Positions 37,101 to 48,530 are shown, numbered from the stretch's first letter. The stretch is DNA of 64,000 nt from Dioscorea cayenensis subsp. rotundata (GCF_009730915.1 NC_052481.1:17294386-17358385), one strand, 5' to 3'. The notes: generated from the sequence alone by a model not told the origin. Numbers and translations are program-made.

Positions 37101-38739
37101 GAAAGTGTCCGTTGGGGATGTTATGTAATACATTTTTGTAATGTTAAGTTTTATCTATTTCTAAGAATTCATGACCTTATTTAAAAAGCCAGAGCAACAA
37201 TTTTGTCACATGCAAGTTGGATCATTTGTCTATTATTATTGTTGAGGAACAATGCTCTCATTGCTAAGAAAGAATCAAGACCGGAGGCTTTTAGTCTTGA
37301 TAAGAATATCTCTTTGTTTGGATGTTAATGGTCATGCTTATTTGAAAACAAAATTAAAGAATTGTTTATTTTATTTGGGATTATCTGGCTACAGTGGGTA
37401 AAATTTTGCTCCTGAGGCTGGTCTGCATTACTTCTTTCCAGAAGATATTTACATCACATCTTCCTGAAAGTGGTTTGATCCATTTATTCGCTACTGCTTT
37501 TGTTGATTTTCAGTACTATGTGTGCCCATGTGCAGTGGGTGGTTGGTGGTCATTTTTTTGATGTTCCAACCTCTTCAGTTTTCCATATCAAAGATTTTTC
37601 ATCTTAACTCAACCTTTTTTTTCATCTCCTTTTCACTTCATATGTGCTTTACTGCACTGCACAAGTCCACATTACATCTTCCCTTGCTTTCATGAACACT
37701 GTGAATATAAATGGTGCCTTTTTCTGTCTGGGCCACTATTATGGTTTCTATTGTTGCTGCTGCTTCTTTTGTTTTCCTCATAAATATATGAGAGTTTCAC
37801 TTCTTCAGTTCAAGATGTATTCCAAATATTTTGGCTCTTTCTTGAAGTTGATGTGAAGTTTATTGTCACAAGTATTAAACACATCTAAAATATCTTAATC
37901 ACATTGCCATTATCATTGAATTTGCATCTAAAACGATGAGTAGAATATATATAAGCATGTGAGCTTTTAGTTATCAATGCCATTAAGTTTGAAAGTAATT
38001 TCTTTTATATAGTGGTGTTGGTTTTCCTCCAACCTGCATATTTCTTTGTTTTGGTAGTTTGTTTTTTATCATGATATGCTTTTGAAGGTACTTCAATTGT
38101 AATAGATGTTTTTCTGTTTACCAATTGCTATTATTTCAAGCCTGAAAGGTAGTTTCTGCAAGGTATCTACTTAACTTGCTTCAGTTATTTTACTCAGTTC
38201 CTTCTTTTCCTCTCACATTTTATGAACAAGATTGATGTTGTAACTAATCTAATCTGATCAAGTAATGCTTATTTTGAATTCAGATTAGAACGGAATTTCT
38301 TTCTGGAAATGGCGGAGTCATTTCGAGTTCCAGCCAGCCATGCATGCTACAATTTAAAAGCTCTCACATTCGCCTGATTGAAACTTTTCTTAAGAGTGGA
38401 ACCATTTTAGCAGGCTACTCCTCAGAATCACAGGTTTTAAGATTGAAAATGAAGGGCTTCACAGAAGGAACTGAACCAACTGTGTGCATAAGGGTCATTC
38501 TTGAACAAAGAGCACAGAACAGACCTGGTGCTGGCATTCCTGAGATTTATGCTGCATCACTGAAACTCCAATCGGAGCTCCCTCTTTTCAGAAGAATGAT
38601 ATGGAACTGGAAAAGGACTTTGTTTGTCTGGATAAGTACATGTCTGTTCATTTTTCAGCTACTGATTGCTTTGGTTTGCTGTCGGCCTCTCATAGTTCCA
38701 AGGATGAGGTTAACTGATGGTCCTCCCAGAAGGCGATAG
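34112..38739 (+). CDS. Seipin (lipid-droplet biogenesis protein), plant SEI2/3 type
   Basis: Two exons, 34112-35074 and 38284-38739, join in phase 0 with GT-AG borders and give 472 residues. Residues 1-125 are a Pro/Ser-rich disordered N-terminus. A hydrophobic segment lies at about 125-165, the first membrane span of the seipin core at about 216-243, the conserved lumenal domain (VEELSFDY ... VPPNHRL, QLTISLTLPESDYNRNLGVFQ in two parts) from about 250, and the second span at 433-453. The long N-terminal extension and extra hydrophobic region are typical of plant seipins. Seipin oligomers sit at ER-lipid droplet contact sites and shape droplet budding. ATG 34112 opens the frame; upstream ATGs are followed by stops. 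The single 3.2-kb intron holds a large duplication. Exon 1 is GC-rich. Confidence 0.93.
35190..37400. repeat. Old ~1.2-kb tandem duplication inside the seipin intron
   Basis: Two diverged copies run about 35190-36420 and 36440-37400. Matching landmarks in the same order are: GATGTATGAA (35196/36452), AACTGGTTTCCAT or ACAGGTTTCCAT (35507/36771), AATTTAAGATTTGG (35890/36858), TTGTGT(G/T)ACAGACAG (about 36000/36965), TTGGTGTTATTT (36113/37053), TTGGGGATGTTATG or TTGGGGAATGTTATG (36168/37114), AAGTTGGATCATTTG (36267/37212) and GGAGGCTTTTAGTC (36318/37281). Divergence is heavy, with many indels. Neither copy has a conserved open frame, so the repeat is non-coding. Confidence 0.8.
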
Positions 38740-39430
38740 CATCTGAACTCTATGTGAAGTTTTTCCTTGTAAGAAGCTGATTATATGATGCTTCTCCTTT
38801 AAGAGCTTTTAGATACCTGTTACAGGACTGATTCACATTGGGCAGCGGTTTGGCTTTTCTCGGACCCCTTCAGCTGTATCAGGTAACAAACTCTAGAAGA
38901 TATACAATCTTGATTGAGATGTGTAGGCAGTACCAATGGCCTCTAATGTCATCTTATTTTTATTACCAGTTTACACACGAAAAGGGAAGAGTAGATGGAA
39001 GAAAGATTCAGTTGGTTTTCAAGCAAAACCATCTAAGAGGCAGCTACCCTTGAAACACAATGAGAGTGACCAGCCATTTCATCTTGCATGTACCTTGAAA
39101 TGAACTTGCAATTTTTGTATGCTTATCAAATAAACAATGTCATTTAACTTTCAATCCAAATTGTCAAGCATATTATTCGGCTGGAGCAATCCTTTGCGGT
39201 AACCAGTGCATTAGTTTAAATTTTTAACTAATTAGTCATTCAGGTGTTCTTACAAGGAAGCCAAGATCTTGCTTTGCAGACGAGAGAAGAATCTAAACAG
39301 AAACAGGTGAGATATGTGCTAGATTCCATTTAAATATTTCAATTAAAAGCACAATGAAATTTCCATTTCGGTGCAGGATCATTGCTATATTGGATTCAAA
39401 GTACAACTAGATTTCAAGAGCCATTGATGC
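38740..39430 (+). other. Seipin 3' region with coding-looking, splice-bounded segments
   Basis: An AATAAA at about 39129 suits the seipin transcript end. Before it, AG/GT-bounded segments lie at 38826-38882 and from 38970. The latter is open in one frame to TGA at 39101 with a basic composition (VYTRKGKSRWKKDSVGF). Further on, 39244-39306 and 39377-39427 are bounded by canonical splice sites and join in frame (VFLQGSQDLALQTREE... then DHCYIGFKVQLDFKSH and stop). They could be 3' UTR exons, an alternative seipin tail, or remnants of a lost gene. I recognise none of them. Confidence 0.3.
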
Positions 39431-39438
39431 TTAAAAGA

Positions 39439-39924
39439 TCAACCTTTGAATATGGATGAAGGTGGCAAAGGAGGAGCATCAAGCTGGTAGAGACCAAGAG
39501 AAGGGCCAACGAAACGGAAGAGGATCCAGCCACCAATGACTATAAAGATGGAAGCATAAGCGAACTTGTTAAGCCAGAAGAGGAGGCCCTTCTCCCCAAC
39601 ATACAACTCCACTGCCTTCTCGCCAAGTGTCATTGACTCCCAATCCTTGCGTAATGGCGGCTGTGCTGGCGCTCTGTCTACAATTTGTTGCTGTTCCAGC
39701 TCCAGTCGTCTTGCTTGTCTTCTCGACAGCCGCCGGATGTTGAGCGTGCTTGGCGCCTCACGCGGTGGAGCAGCGTCAGCTTCTACGGTCCTCTCAGTGT
39801 TGTTGGCCTCATTCTCTGTTGCTCGGATAGTGCGGCAATGGCGAGAGTAGAATTGAGATGGTTTTCTAGGAACAAAGGCGGATGCTTTGGGGATTAGAGA
39901 AGAAGGCAGGATTTTGGCTTCCAT
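39439..39924 (-). CDS. Predicted chloroplast single-span membrane protein, unknown function
   Basis: An intronless frame of 161 residues. Residues 1-35 are rich in Ser, Arg and Lys with almost no acidic residues, like a chloroplast transit peptide. Residues 36-95 are variable and charged, with an RRLSRRQARR basic patch. Residues 96-161 look strongly conserved in character: WESMTLGEKAVELYVGEKGL, then one membrane span at about 121-140 (FAYASIFIVIGGWILF), and a Pro-rich tail (LDAPPLPPSS). I recall similar short plastid proteins across plants but no experimentally defined role, so I give no symbol. The ATG at 39924 is the only good start. It is convergent with seipin, the two stops about 0.7 kb apart. 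Confidence 0.8.
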   Translation of the reverse strand: MEAKILPSSLIPKASAFVPRKPSQFYSRHCRTIRATENEANNTERTVEADAAPPREAPSTLNIRRLSRRQARRLELEQQQIVDRAPAQPPLRKDWESMTLGEKAVELYVGEKGLLFWLNKFAYASIFIVIGGWILFRFVGPSLGLYQLDAPPLPPSSIFKG

Positions 39925-41262
39925 TTTCAGATTTGCTTGGATGCTGTTGTCTATGGGAGTTTCTTATCCAATTCATTGTTGGATTCTGGGAAGAAGACAA
40001 GCATGGTGAGGGTGCAATCTCGGCCATCCAATTGATTTTGGGTTACATCACTGTTCCATAGAAAATATCTCCAAAAGATGGCATTTTTTTCATACTTACT
40101 TGAGAGGAAGGAAAAGAAGAAGAAAAAGGTGAAATATATATATATATATATTTTTAAAGATCTGGCTTTTTTTTACTTGCGATCCAAAGGCACATATTAC
40201 CAAAAGGGAAGATTTTATAAAACAGAGTTTCTTTCTCTTTCTTTATGTGCTTGCCTTCTGATGATAGGATGTGGACTTTGGCCGCCAAGACACATGCGTC
40301 TCAACCCAAGGCAGTTGGGTTGGGTGTGGATGTCGGTGCCATCTTTTGTCTTCTTTTTTGTTATCTCTCTCCCTCTCTCTGTCAATCTGTCTCAAAAGTG
40401 AAAAGGTTGAGGGATAGATCACGAGATGACTCCAGTTCTTGGACCTTACAATAATAGTGTTCAGATATGGCTTTTGGATTGCTTTGAAGACAGACTTAAA
40501 AGTGTTTAAAAGGGAGCAAGAGGAAGAGAAGCAATAGCACAAGTTCCCTCAGGAGGTCTGCTCTCTCTCTCTCTCTCCCTCGCTCTCACGGTTGAGGTAG
40601 TTTTGGATACTATAATTATATGTGCATATGATTTTACTTATCTATGTGGTCCCTGACTCCCTGGTATTTGGTTGAAGTTTTGTTGATATGGATGCTGTAT
40701 TATTATGGCACTGTATTCTTTCTGTATGAACCCTTTCAATTCCTATTCGTTAGCAAGATCCTTTGCAATGCATAAATAAATTTCATTCATTGGGTCTGAT
40801 GTAAAAGCTCTCAGGCATTCATCTTACATGATTGTAAAATTTTCTTTTTCAGTTAATTATCTGGGGCTCTTTCCCTTGTTTGCTCTGCAACTAAAAGAAT
40901 ATGCGTTGGCTGGTTTATTTAATTGGATGTTTTTTCAGCCATTTTTAAGATCTTGTTGTCTGTACTACTTAAAACGTGCCAATGATTTTATTATTCTTTT
41001 TTTTTATTTGATAGAGATTAGAAATTTAGAATTGCCGTAATCGATGACAAACTAACAAGATTCTTTCCCTTTTTTATTGGATGCCATTCATTTGTTACTT
41101 ACAACTTTGAGTTCTCATGGATGTAATTGATTATCAAAGCAAGCTTATTTTTTTTAATCGTTTTGTGACACCGTAGAATCCCCCCTTATGGGCTTCACCT
41201 CTTACTTGCAGGCTTGAATTCACAAACTTGAGTAAGAAGAAGTGGGCTCAAAATTATTGTGC
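39925..41262. promoter_or_regulatory. Region between the chloroplast gene and the 41.3-kb gene, with a possible 5' UTR intron
   Basis: It contains a (TA)n at 40136-40151 and a CT-rich tract at 40559-40587 of the type common in plant 5' leaders. GAG|GTAGTTTTGG near 40594-40605 could be a donor, and CTTGCAG at 41207-41213 an acceptor, giving a leader intron for the gene starting at 41263. No protein-coding exon is evident. The intron model is inference from splice-like motifs only. Confidence 0.35.
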
Positions 41263-43101
41263 ATGGCAGCTGGCTTCAAGAAGGATGATATTATAATCTT
41301 GAGAATTGATGGTGAAGATCTGAAGGAATTCAGTGAGAGTCCACAATTTGAACCTGAGATGATTTCCATTTTCTCAGGAATGGACTCTTCAAATGCATCT
41401 CTGTGCCAGTGCATTGCTAAGGCTCTCGAACAACTTACAGTTGAGCATGGAATGCCACCATCTTCCGACACTTGGGTAATTTGGATGACATATATTATTT
41501 CTTAGTCATTATTCATGTCCACAACATAAATTTTGCACTAATTTTTGAACTCCTAGTTACTGCATGAAAAGATAATTCACTTTTCATGCTGTTCACTCAT
41601 TCTCCTGCCTTATCTTTGTTTCTTCTTCACTTTTAGATGTTTTTACTGAATGAAACATATGTTCATGGACTGTGTGGAAAATGAAAATTTAGGATTCTTT
41701 TGATATTTTACTGTGATAAAAGGTCAACCTTGTCATGATAGGTTTTCAATAATATCATCGAACCAGCTTTGCAATCACTTTCTTTGGATCAGTTCTTAAC
41801 TGTTTCTCAAGAAATCTTCCTGGAGGAGTTTAGGAAGCTAATAGACAGCATCACCCTACGTCTTCAAGAAAAACCTGTGATCGTTGCCCGCAATGAAAGC
41901 ATCTTTGACGGAAGTGGCATCAAAAAATTGCTGTCTGATAAAGCTGAACTGAACAAGGTAGTTCATGTGCATTCTTAAACGGAATGTGCGTGTTTATTAT
42001 GGAGAAACTTTAATATTCAATTATTGCTTTTTAGTTTGTAAATAATCTCACAACATGTCGATTGTATTCTTTTCAAAACTTTGATAAATTGGACACAAAG
42101 TGACACATTTTGAGAAGCCATGGTTACATTCCTTCATAGAAGAATAAAGCACCTTATAAACTGACATTATTTGGCAAATAATCATAAATTTAAATATAAA
42201 CCACATAGATTTCTTTGGAAATTGTTCGTACTTGGGCCTTAGCTAAGAAGTTGGATAGCAAGGTTTGTTTTTCTCAGTGTAGCACCTCAAACAAACAATA
42301 TGATTTTAGTTTTTGTTAAGCTGAATCAGAAAATTTTCGCACATTGCACTGTGTCTGTTGTAGATGTTGGAGGTGGCTTGGAGAGATCTGCCAACAAATC
42401 AAACTCAGAAAATTTCGGATTCCCTTTCTGTTGCCCTTGATCGAATGGCTGATTCAGCAAATCTGCCTCTGTGCGGTAATATTCCTCAGGTAAATCAACC
42501 CCAGTTATAACTTAGTTTAGTTTTGAGCGTAATATTGGTAACCCCTGCAAATTAGTTATATTAGAGCATTTAAATCACTCAAATCAAGATTACTTTCTTT
42601 TTTATTTTACATATTCAACTTATCCTTTTAGTTAGAGGACTATCTACACTTTACTAGAGCAATTGCTTTTCTACAAACTACCAAGCATGTGAACTTGCTC
42701 AAAATTGCATCAAGAGTTTAGCCAAATACGATTGCATTATTGTTTAACTCTTTGATCATCATATAAATATAAGTCTTCGCTTATGAGCTTTTGAAATTTA
42801 TTATGAACTTCATCTGTGAAAGTACATAATCCAAGTTTGAAAGGCTATAAGCCAAGTGTAGCATTGCAATGACTAAGTACAGAATTATATTAAAATTTTA
42901 CAGGTTGACACCATTGTGAAAGAGGTCTTGAGCACTCTGAATACCACTGATCAGGAAACTCTGCATGAAGATGAGTTTAAGAAGACAATGACTGAAACTC
43001 TCAGGCATATCATGTCTCGGTTAGAGGAAAACCCGGTCTTCATTTCATCGCACTCAGTGGTTCATGAGCCTATGGTTACTCCATTCACTGAAAGTGAGTG
43101 A
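41263..43101 (+). CDS. Conserved plant protein of unknown function (EF-hand-family-like)
   Basis: Four exons, 41263-41475, 41742-41957, 42364-42489 and 42904-43101, all in phase 0 with GT-AG borders, give 250 residues. The protein is helical and acidic, without signal peptide or membrane span. Visible features include LCQCIAKALEQLTVEHGMPP (about 47-66), FLEEFRKLIDSITLRLQEKP (about 96-115) and a C-terminal block with a similar layout, FKKTMTETLRHIMSRLEENP (about 212-231). These two parallel blocks look like an internal repeat of a helical unit, each followed by VIV or VFI. Plant databases, as I recall, label such proteins calcium-binding EF-hand family, but I see no canonical DxDxDG loop here. 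The role is unknown. Confidence 0.8.
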
Positions 43102-45089
43102 TCAACTTCCATGAACATGATTTACTTACTAACTACATAATGAATTACTTACTTGCTACGACATAATATTATTCTTGCTTCAAATAAAATTGTGCATGTT
43201 TGAATCTGAAATTGATTGAAAGAAGAATGCATAAAAATAGGTGTGTCTTGTTAATAAAGTACATTCAGAGGCTCAAAAGAAATAATAAGAGTGTCTGAAA
43301 AGAGAAGCATGTAAATGGGCATGCAATAAGTCTCATCTCTGTGAACTGCTAGAGCATTAAGGGGAAAAAGGTTTTAAGCCAGTGTGAGTCAGTGGTCTTG
43401 TGGTCCTCCTGCATGAGAACACAATAAAACTCATACTGTGACACACACTGTGACACTGTGAACACTACAAGTCTGTCAAATAAAACCCACACATCATGTA
43501 CTTGTTTTGGTCATGGCATGCACATCACTTTCAGAAGAGTTAATGAAAAGCAGAGAAAAATAGGGAAAAGATGTGAGTGAAGTTGCTGTTTTATCATGCA
43601 AAGTGAATGGGGAAAAGAAGGGAGTCAAATAAGTGGGGCTGGCACAACACTAAGCACAAGACAAAATCTTTGTTTTGATATCTTTGAGCAATCTTTGGGG
43701 ATATCTTCTTGTGAATGGGGAAGGGGATGATTGCCCTTTGGAAAAGGAGGGACTGGTGTTGTGTGTACTAGAGGCTATATAGGTAGGAGAGAAAGGGTAG
43801 TGGAGGAGGTGTCTAAAAGAAAGAGGTAGGGTTAGGGTTAGGGTTAGGGTTTTGAAAGAGTGATAAAAATAATAAATAATAAATAATAAATAAATAAATA
43901 AAGGGCATTGCCTTTGCATGATTGGGAAAGGGGAGGGCAATCTCATGATGTGGTGTCAATATCTGATTGTCAAGTACCACAGCAATCTCAATAATCACCC
44001 CCTAGTTTTGTACTTTAATTCTTATTTATTTATATTATTATATCTTAGCACCCCCTGTATATATATATATTGCTCACTTATAATTTTTAGAGAAGAGAAG
44101 AATGATGAGGTTATATAAAGATGGAGGTGAGATTTGTAGGGGAATTTATTAAGAGACTTGTACTTGTTCTCAATGCCTAATCATATTTAACTAACAATTA
44201 AATAATATATTTATTTTATTAGGGTTGTATATTCATATATATATATATATATATTTAGGTATGAATATTTTAAGAAAGAGATTTTCAGTAATTAAAATTT
44301 TAGTATTTTAGTAAAAATATGAAAGCTTTTTTTTATTATTAATGAAGGTACTTCAATAATTCAGTATGATGAATTTTATTTATTATAGTCTCAGCTATAA
44401 ATATATGAAAAAAAATCACACATGATGTATGAATAATATCAAATTCACACATGTTTATTGAATTAGAATAGTAAAAAGAAAGTAAAAGGCCAATAATTTC
44501 CACAAGAAGTGGGGCCAAATGGGTACAATAATAAGAGTTAAAAAAATGACATAAAAGAAGATAAAAGTCTAAAAGTTTACCGAAAGCATTCCCAAGAATT
44601 GATTTCTCTAGAGCTCCATAAAATCTTACAAGGAACCGATCAACTTTTTAAACATCAACTAAAATATCTTTTATAAAAACTATATTATGCCATATATATA
44701 TATATAAACTAGATAGCGCTTGATAATTATAACTAACCCTTGAACTAAATAACACACAATAGATTTAGAGAGAGAATTTATTAATAAAAAAAAAAATACA
44801 CGCGCACACTATTTATTGCACCACAAAGTGAACTTCATGTGTGATATTTCTATTTTTAAAAAAAAATAAAAAAAAGAAAAGAAATAATGGTTTAAAAATT
44901 TGAAGAGAGAGAGAAGGAGAAGGGATGATTGGTGAAGTGGGACCCAAGCACAGAGAAAGAGAGAAGTAGAGGAAAAAGAGGTAATGAGGCGGCGCAAGGA
45001 CACAAAGCCGTCCATTCATTCCATTCCCATGAAATCATCCCCTTTTTTTCTCCATATCTTTGCTTCTCCATTTCATTCGGACACAACAA

Positions 45090-45139
<50 letters not shown>
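43102..45139. other. Intergenic region, AT-rich
   Basis: No gene is supported. It contains an interstitial AACCCT tract (43826-43853, opposite strand), (AAT)n/(AAAT)n at 43866-43900, short (TA)n tracts (44058-44070, 44236-44253, 44693-44705) and a (CT)n tract at 45092-45130. Bases 43500-43800 are less AT-rich, but only short frames occur. Confidence 0.5.
43826..43853. repeat. Interstitial AACCCT tract 2
   Basis: Four GGGTTA hexamers on the plus strand ending in GGGTTTTGAAA. Read on the minus strand it is TTTCAAAACCCTAACCC and so on, close to tracts 1 and 3. The period is 6 as in tracts 1 and 3. Confidence 0.8.
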
Positions 45140-45143
45140 AATG

Positions 45144-45213
<70 letters not shown>

Positions 45214-45217
45214 CATT
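45140..45217. repeat. Perfect palindrome around a (TA)n microsatellite
   Basis: AATGTAAA at 45140 and TTTACATT ending at 45217 are exact inverted copies flanking about 60 bases of TA repeat, so the whole 78-base segment is self-complementary and could form a hairpin or cruciform. It directly follows a (CT)n tract at 45092-45130. Confidence 0.8.
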
Positions 45218-45489
45218 TCTAACATCACAACTATGAATAAGGTGTTGTTTCTTTGGAGTTTTTGCTTTGTCATTATATATACTTATATATAAATTATATT
45301 TTTTACACAAATATACTAGAGTTAATTTTTTTTAAAAAAAAATTACGTCAAGAGTTTGAATCTATCCCGATTTAAAAATTGAGGATTCATGACATATTTA
45401 AATTTGTCAGCGGTATCTGTATAATCTTAATATTGTATTATTTTAATTTCAAATTTAAATTTCATATTGATTAAAAAAAAAATTAAGTA

Positions 45490-45764
45490 CTCCATCCGTT
45501 TCTTTTTTATCTGTCGTGAATAACCGAATCTCACATACCAAGAAAGTTGGTTATTTTACATAATATAATAAAAACTTACTCATCTTTCCAAAATTACCTC
45601 TAATTTATATCTTCACATTTCTCTCTCATATTAAATTTTAAGAAAAGAATTGAATAGAGTGTTAGGGTAATTTTGGAAAAAAAATAATAAATGCTTCTTG
45701 ATGTTTAAAAATGACAGATAAAAAGGAACATGGGTTTATGACAGATAAAAAGGAATGTGAGAGT
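45490..45764. mobile_element. Stowaway-like MITE (Tc1/mariner)
   Basis: It begins CTCCATCCGTTTC after TA, the classic Stowaway terminal motif, and ends in GGAATGTGAGAG before TA, a decayed version of the expected inverted end. Near the right end the motif GACAGATAAAAAGGAA occurs twice (about 45713 and 45741), and TTTTTTATCTGTCGTG near the left end is its inverted partner. It is non-coding, about 275 bp. Confidence 0.65.
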
Positions 45765-46339
45765 ATATTTTATAAGTATATTTTATTTTTCATGCCAAAA
45801 GTAATAGTGATGTTGAATCTTTTAAATACATAGGATTACAATTTTTAAAAATATATAACTACTATATTTAACATATGGAAGGTTCAAAAATAGTAAAATT
45901 TACACTTATATATTTATGTTAATAATTTTAATTAACAAATCTACATATAGTTGACATGCATAAATTGTAATTCATGTTTAAAAGGTAAAAAATCATATTC
46001 ATTAGGAAGGTTTTAAATATATCATAAATTTCTTTTTCATGTGGTGTATACACATTTATGCATAAACTATATCTCATATTTATTTTAATTTTTAGATTCA
46101 AGAAAATACAACAATTTTAATATTTGAATTTTTTAAAAAAATAAGTATAATTATTAAATCATAAAAAAATTAAAAATAAAATTAAATATAAAGATTTGGT
46201 TCCTTGATTAAAAGTACACCTATATGCATACCTTTAATTCTCCTCTTGGTTTTTTTATTCTCAATGATTTTTTATTTCTCTATGTACTCTTTTTGCTTGC
46301 CCAAGCTCTCTACAGTTTTGAAGTTTGGAAATTAGTGTT

Positions 46340-46621
46340 ATTATTTGCTATGTTTCATTATAAGTGTTACTTCTAAAAGCATTTTATATTCAAAGTTATC
46401 TGCCCATCTAAATCAATTTAAGTGTTTATTTTTAAAACTAATTTTAGTAATTTATTTAAAAACATTGTTTTCCACCACTTTCACTTTAAATACATAACTT
46501 TTAGTGGGTGAAGAGAAAATTGAATAAAATGAGAAAAATAAGACAAATATTTATAAAACTTTAATTAATTCCAACCATTTCTCTTACTTTTAGTGAAACG
46601 ATTAAGATGAACCAAGGAGTA
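46340..46621. mobile_element. Possible second Stowaway-like MITE
   Basis: The left part TGTTTCATTATAAGTGTTAC and the right end GAAACGATTAAGATGAACC followed by AAGGAGTA resemble the CTCCNTNNGTTTCATTATAAGTG layout of plant Stowaway elements, with strong decay at the left end. CTTTTAGTGAAAC near the right pairs with GTTTCATTATAAG near the left. Boundaries are approximate. Confidence 0.35.
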
Positions 46622-47059
46622 CATAAAAAAAAAATCCCAAGCTAATAATAGTTATAAAAACATCAATAATGACGAAAAAAAATCTATTCAAATTCGATTA
46701 TTCTCTTTTTTTTTGAAATATAAGTGGTTTAAAAAAAAAAAATCTAAAATGGCTGTCGTTTAAAAGGTGATACTTATTTGTCTAATTTTTATTTTATTTT
46801 TTTTAATTTTATAAATTATATAAATAAAAAAAATTAATATTCACATTCTCAAGAAAAAGGTTTGGTTATACAAAAATAATAATTTAGTTATTTGATTCAT
46901 TTTTTAAATTTTAAAAATTTAATATTATCTTTAAATTTTTATAAATTAGGGAGGGAATAACATGCTAAAATAAAAGAATTACACTTCCATATTCCATTAA
47001 CCAACTCTCTTAAACTTTCTCTACTTTAAAACACAATAAATGAACAACAACAACAACCT

Positions 47060-47458
47060 CACTTCACTTCACTTCACTTCACTTCACTTCACTCAGCATT
47101 AATTAATTCACACATCTCTTATTCCAAGAAATTATTAGCCTTAACAAATCATGCATGCATTGCATTCTAGTGAATCATAAAGCAATAAACACACATTTTT
47201 CTTTTTTTCTTTTTCTTTTTTTTTCCTTCAAAAGGAAAAAAGAAAAATATCAAAAACAGCAGTCAATATGCCAATGATACAAACATACGTTCCCGAGGAC
47301 ACACTGGGATTGTAATAACAGACATTATAAATCACATAGCAGCAGTCTATAGTACTGATTAGCCACCCATCCATCTCCTCCTTCTCATTCATTCAATAAA
47401 TAAATAAATAAATAAATAAATAATACAAATCCCTTCAAACCCTAACCCTAACCCTAAC
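47060..47458. repeat. Microsatellites and AACCCT tract 3 upstream of WUS
   Basis: An (ACTTC)n tract spans about 47060-47092, an (AAAT)n tract 47394-47423, and an AACCCT tract 47437-47458. The last has the same sequence as tract 1 at 24745, including the preceding CTTC. It lies about 235 bases upstream of the WUS TATA-like box. AAACCCTA is the telo-box motif found in many plant promoters, so it could be regulatory. Confidence 0.6.
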
Positions 47459-47691
47459 TTGTCTTTCTCTATCCATCTCTGTCTTTCTGAGAGACTGACG
47501 CGTACATCACTAGTAATCATTTTGTTTGCTTGCCTTTTCACCCAAGCAATTTCCATCTGAACCAAAAGATAAATCTCAGACCTATCTTTCTCTTCCCTGC
47601 ATTCCCTTCCCTTCCCTTTCTCAACTCCCATCTGTCACCTTCAGTCCCTCTCTTCAAGATATCCATTTGATCCTCTCTTCATCTTCCTCTT

Positions 47692-47770
47692 TATAAACTC
47701 ATCATCACTCCTTCCTCCCCTTAAAACTCTTAGTTCTACTCCACTCTCCTTCTCCTCCTCCTCCTCCATC
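47692..47770 (+). promoter_or_regulatory. WUS TATA-like box and pyrimidine-rich 5' leader
   Basis: TATAAAC at 47692 is followed by a C/T-rich leader (CTCCTTCTCCTCCTCCTCC) ending at the ATG at 47771. The distance of about 80 bases leaves a leader of roughly 45-50 nt if transcription starts about 30 bases after the box. Confidence 0.45.
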
Positions 47771-48530
47771 ATGGAACACCAACAACAACAACACCATGAA
47801 GAGAGGAAGACAACAACAACAACAACTAGTACTACTTCTGGCTTTCTTTGTAGGCAATCTAGTTCAAGATGGATACCTACAAGTGATCAGATAAGAATAC
47901 TAAGAGACCTTTACTATGTCAATGGACTTCGCTCTCCAAATGCTGAGCAAATCCAGAGGATTTCTGCTAGACTTAGACAGTATGGTAAGATTGAAGGTAA
48001 GAATGTTTTCTACTGGTTCCAAAACCATAAGGCTAGAGAAAGACAAAAGAAAAGACTCACTGTTGACATCCCTTCCAACAAGTACTCCTCCTCCTCCTCC
48101 ACCACCACCACCAATCACCATCACCACCACCACCATCTCCCTCCAGGTATCTACATTGTCTCTTCCTTTCTCTCCTCTTTCATGTATTGATTAATTTGTT
48201 TTCCATGCAGGTGTTGCTGCCCACCAGTCTATGTTCATGGAAAGAAGCTTCAAGGTTAGTTGTGTATCTTTATATTTATATAATTATAGCTTTCACCATT
48301 ATACATAATTATGTTATATATATATATACACACACAGGAGAGTTGTTTCTTTGGAGGTGATGGAGCAATGGTGATGGAGAGTAGCAGTAGCAGCAGCATG
48401 GGTTGGGTGGGAGTGGAGGTTGGGATGACACATGAGCAAGAAAACAGAGACATGGAGACTCTGAAACTGTTTCCAATGAACAAACAAGAAGAGCAAGATG
48501 AACAAGATCAGGTTCATGGAATCCATGGCT

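Noticed and set aside
35472-37141. Frames of 111 and 98 codons in the seipin intron
   Set aside because: They do not correspond between the two duplicated halves, so no coding frame was conserved.
44929-45310. Frames of about 90-100 codons around (CT)n and (TA)n tracts
   Set aside because: They translate microsatellites into Ser-Leu and Tyr-Ile repeats and are not genes.
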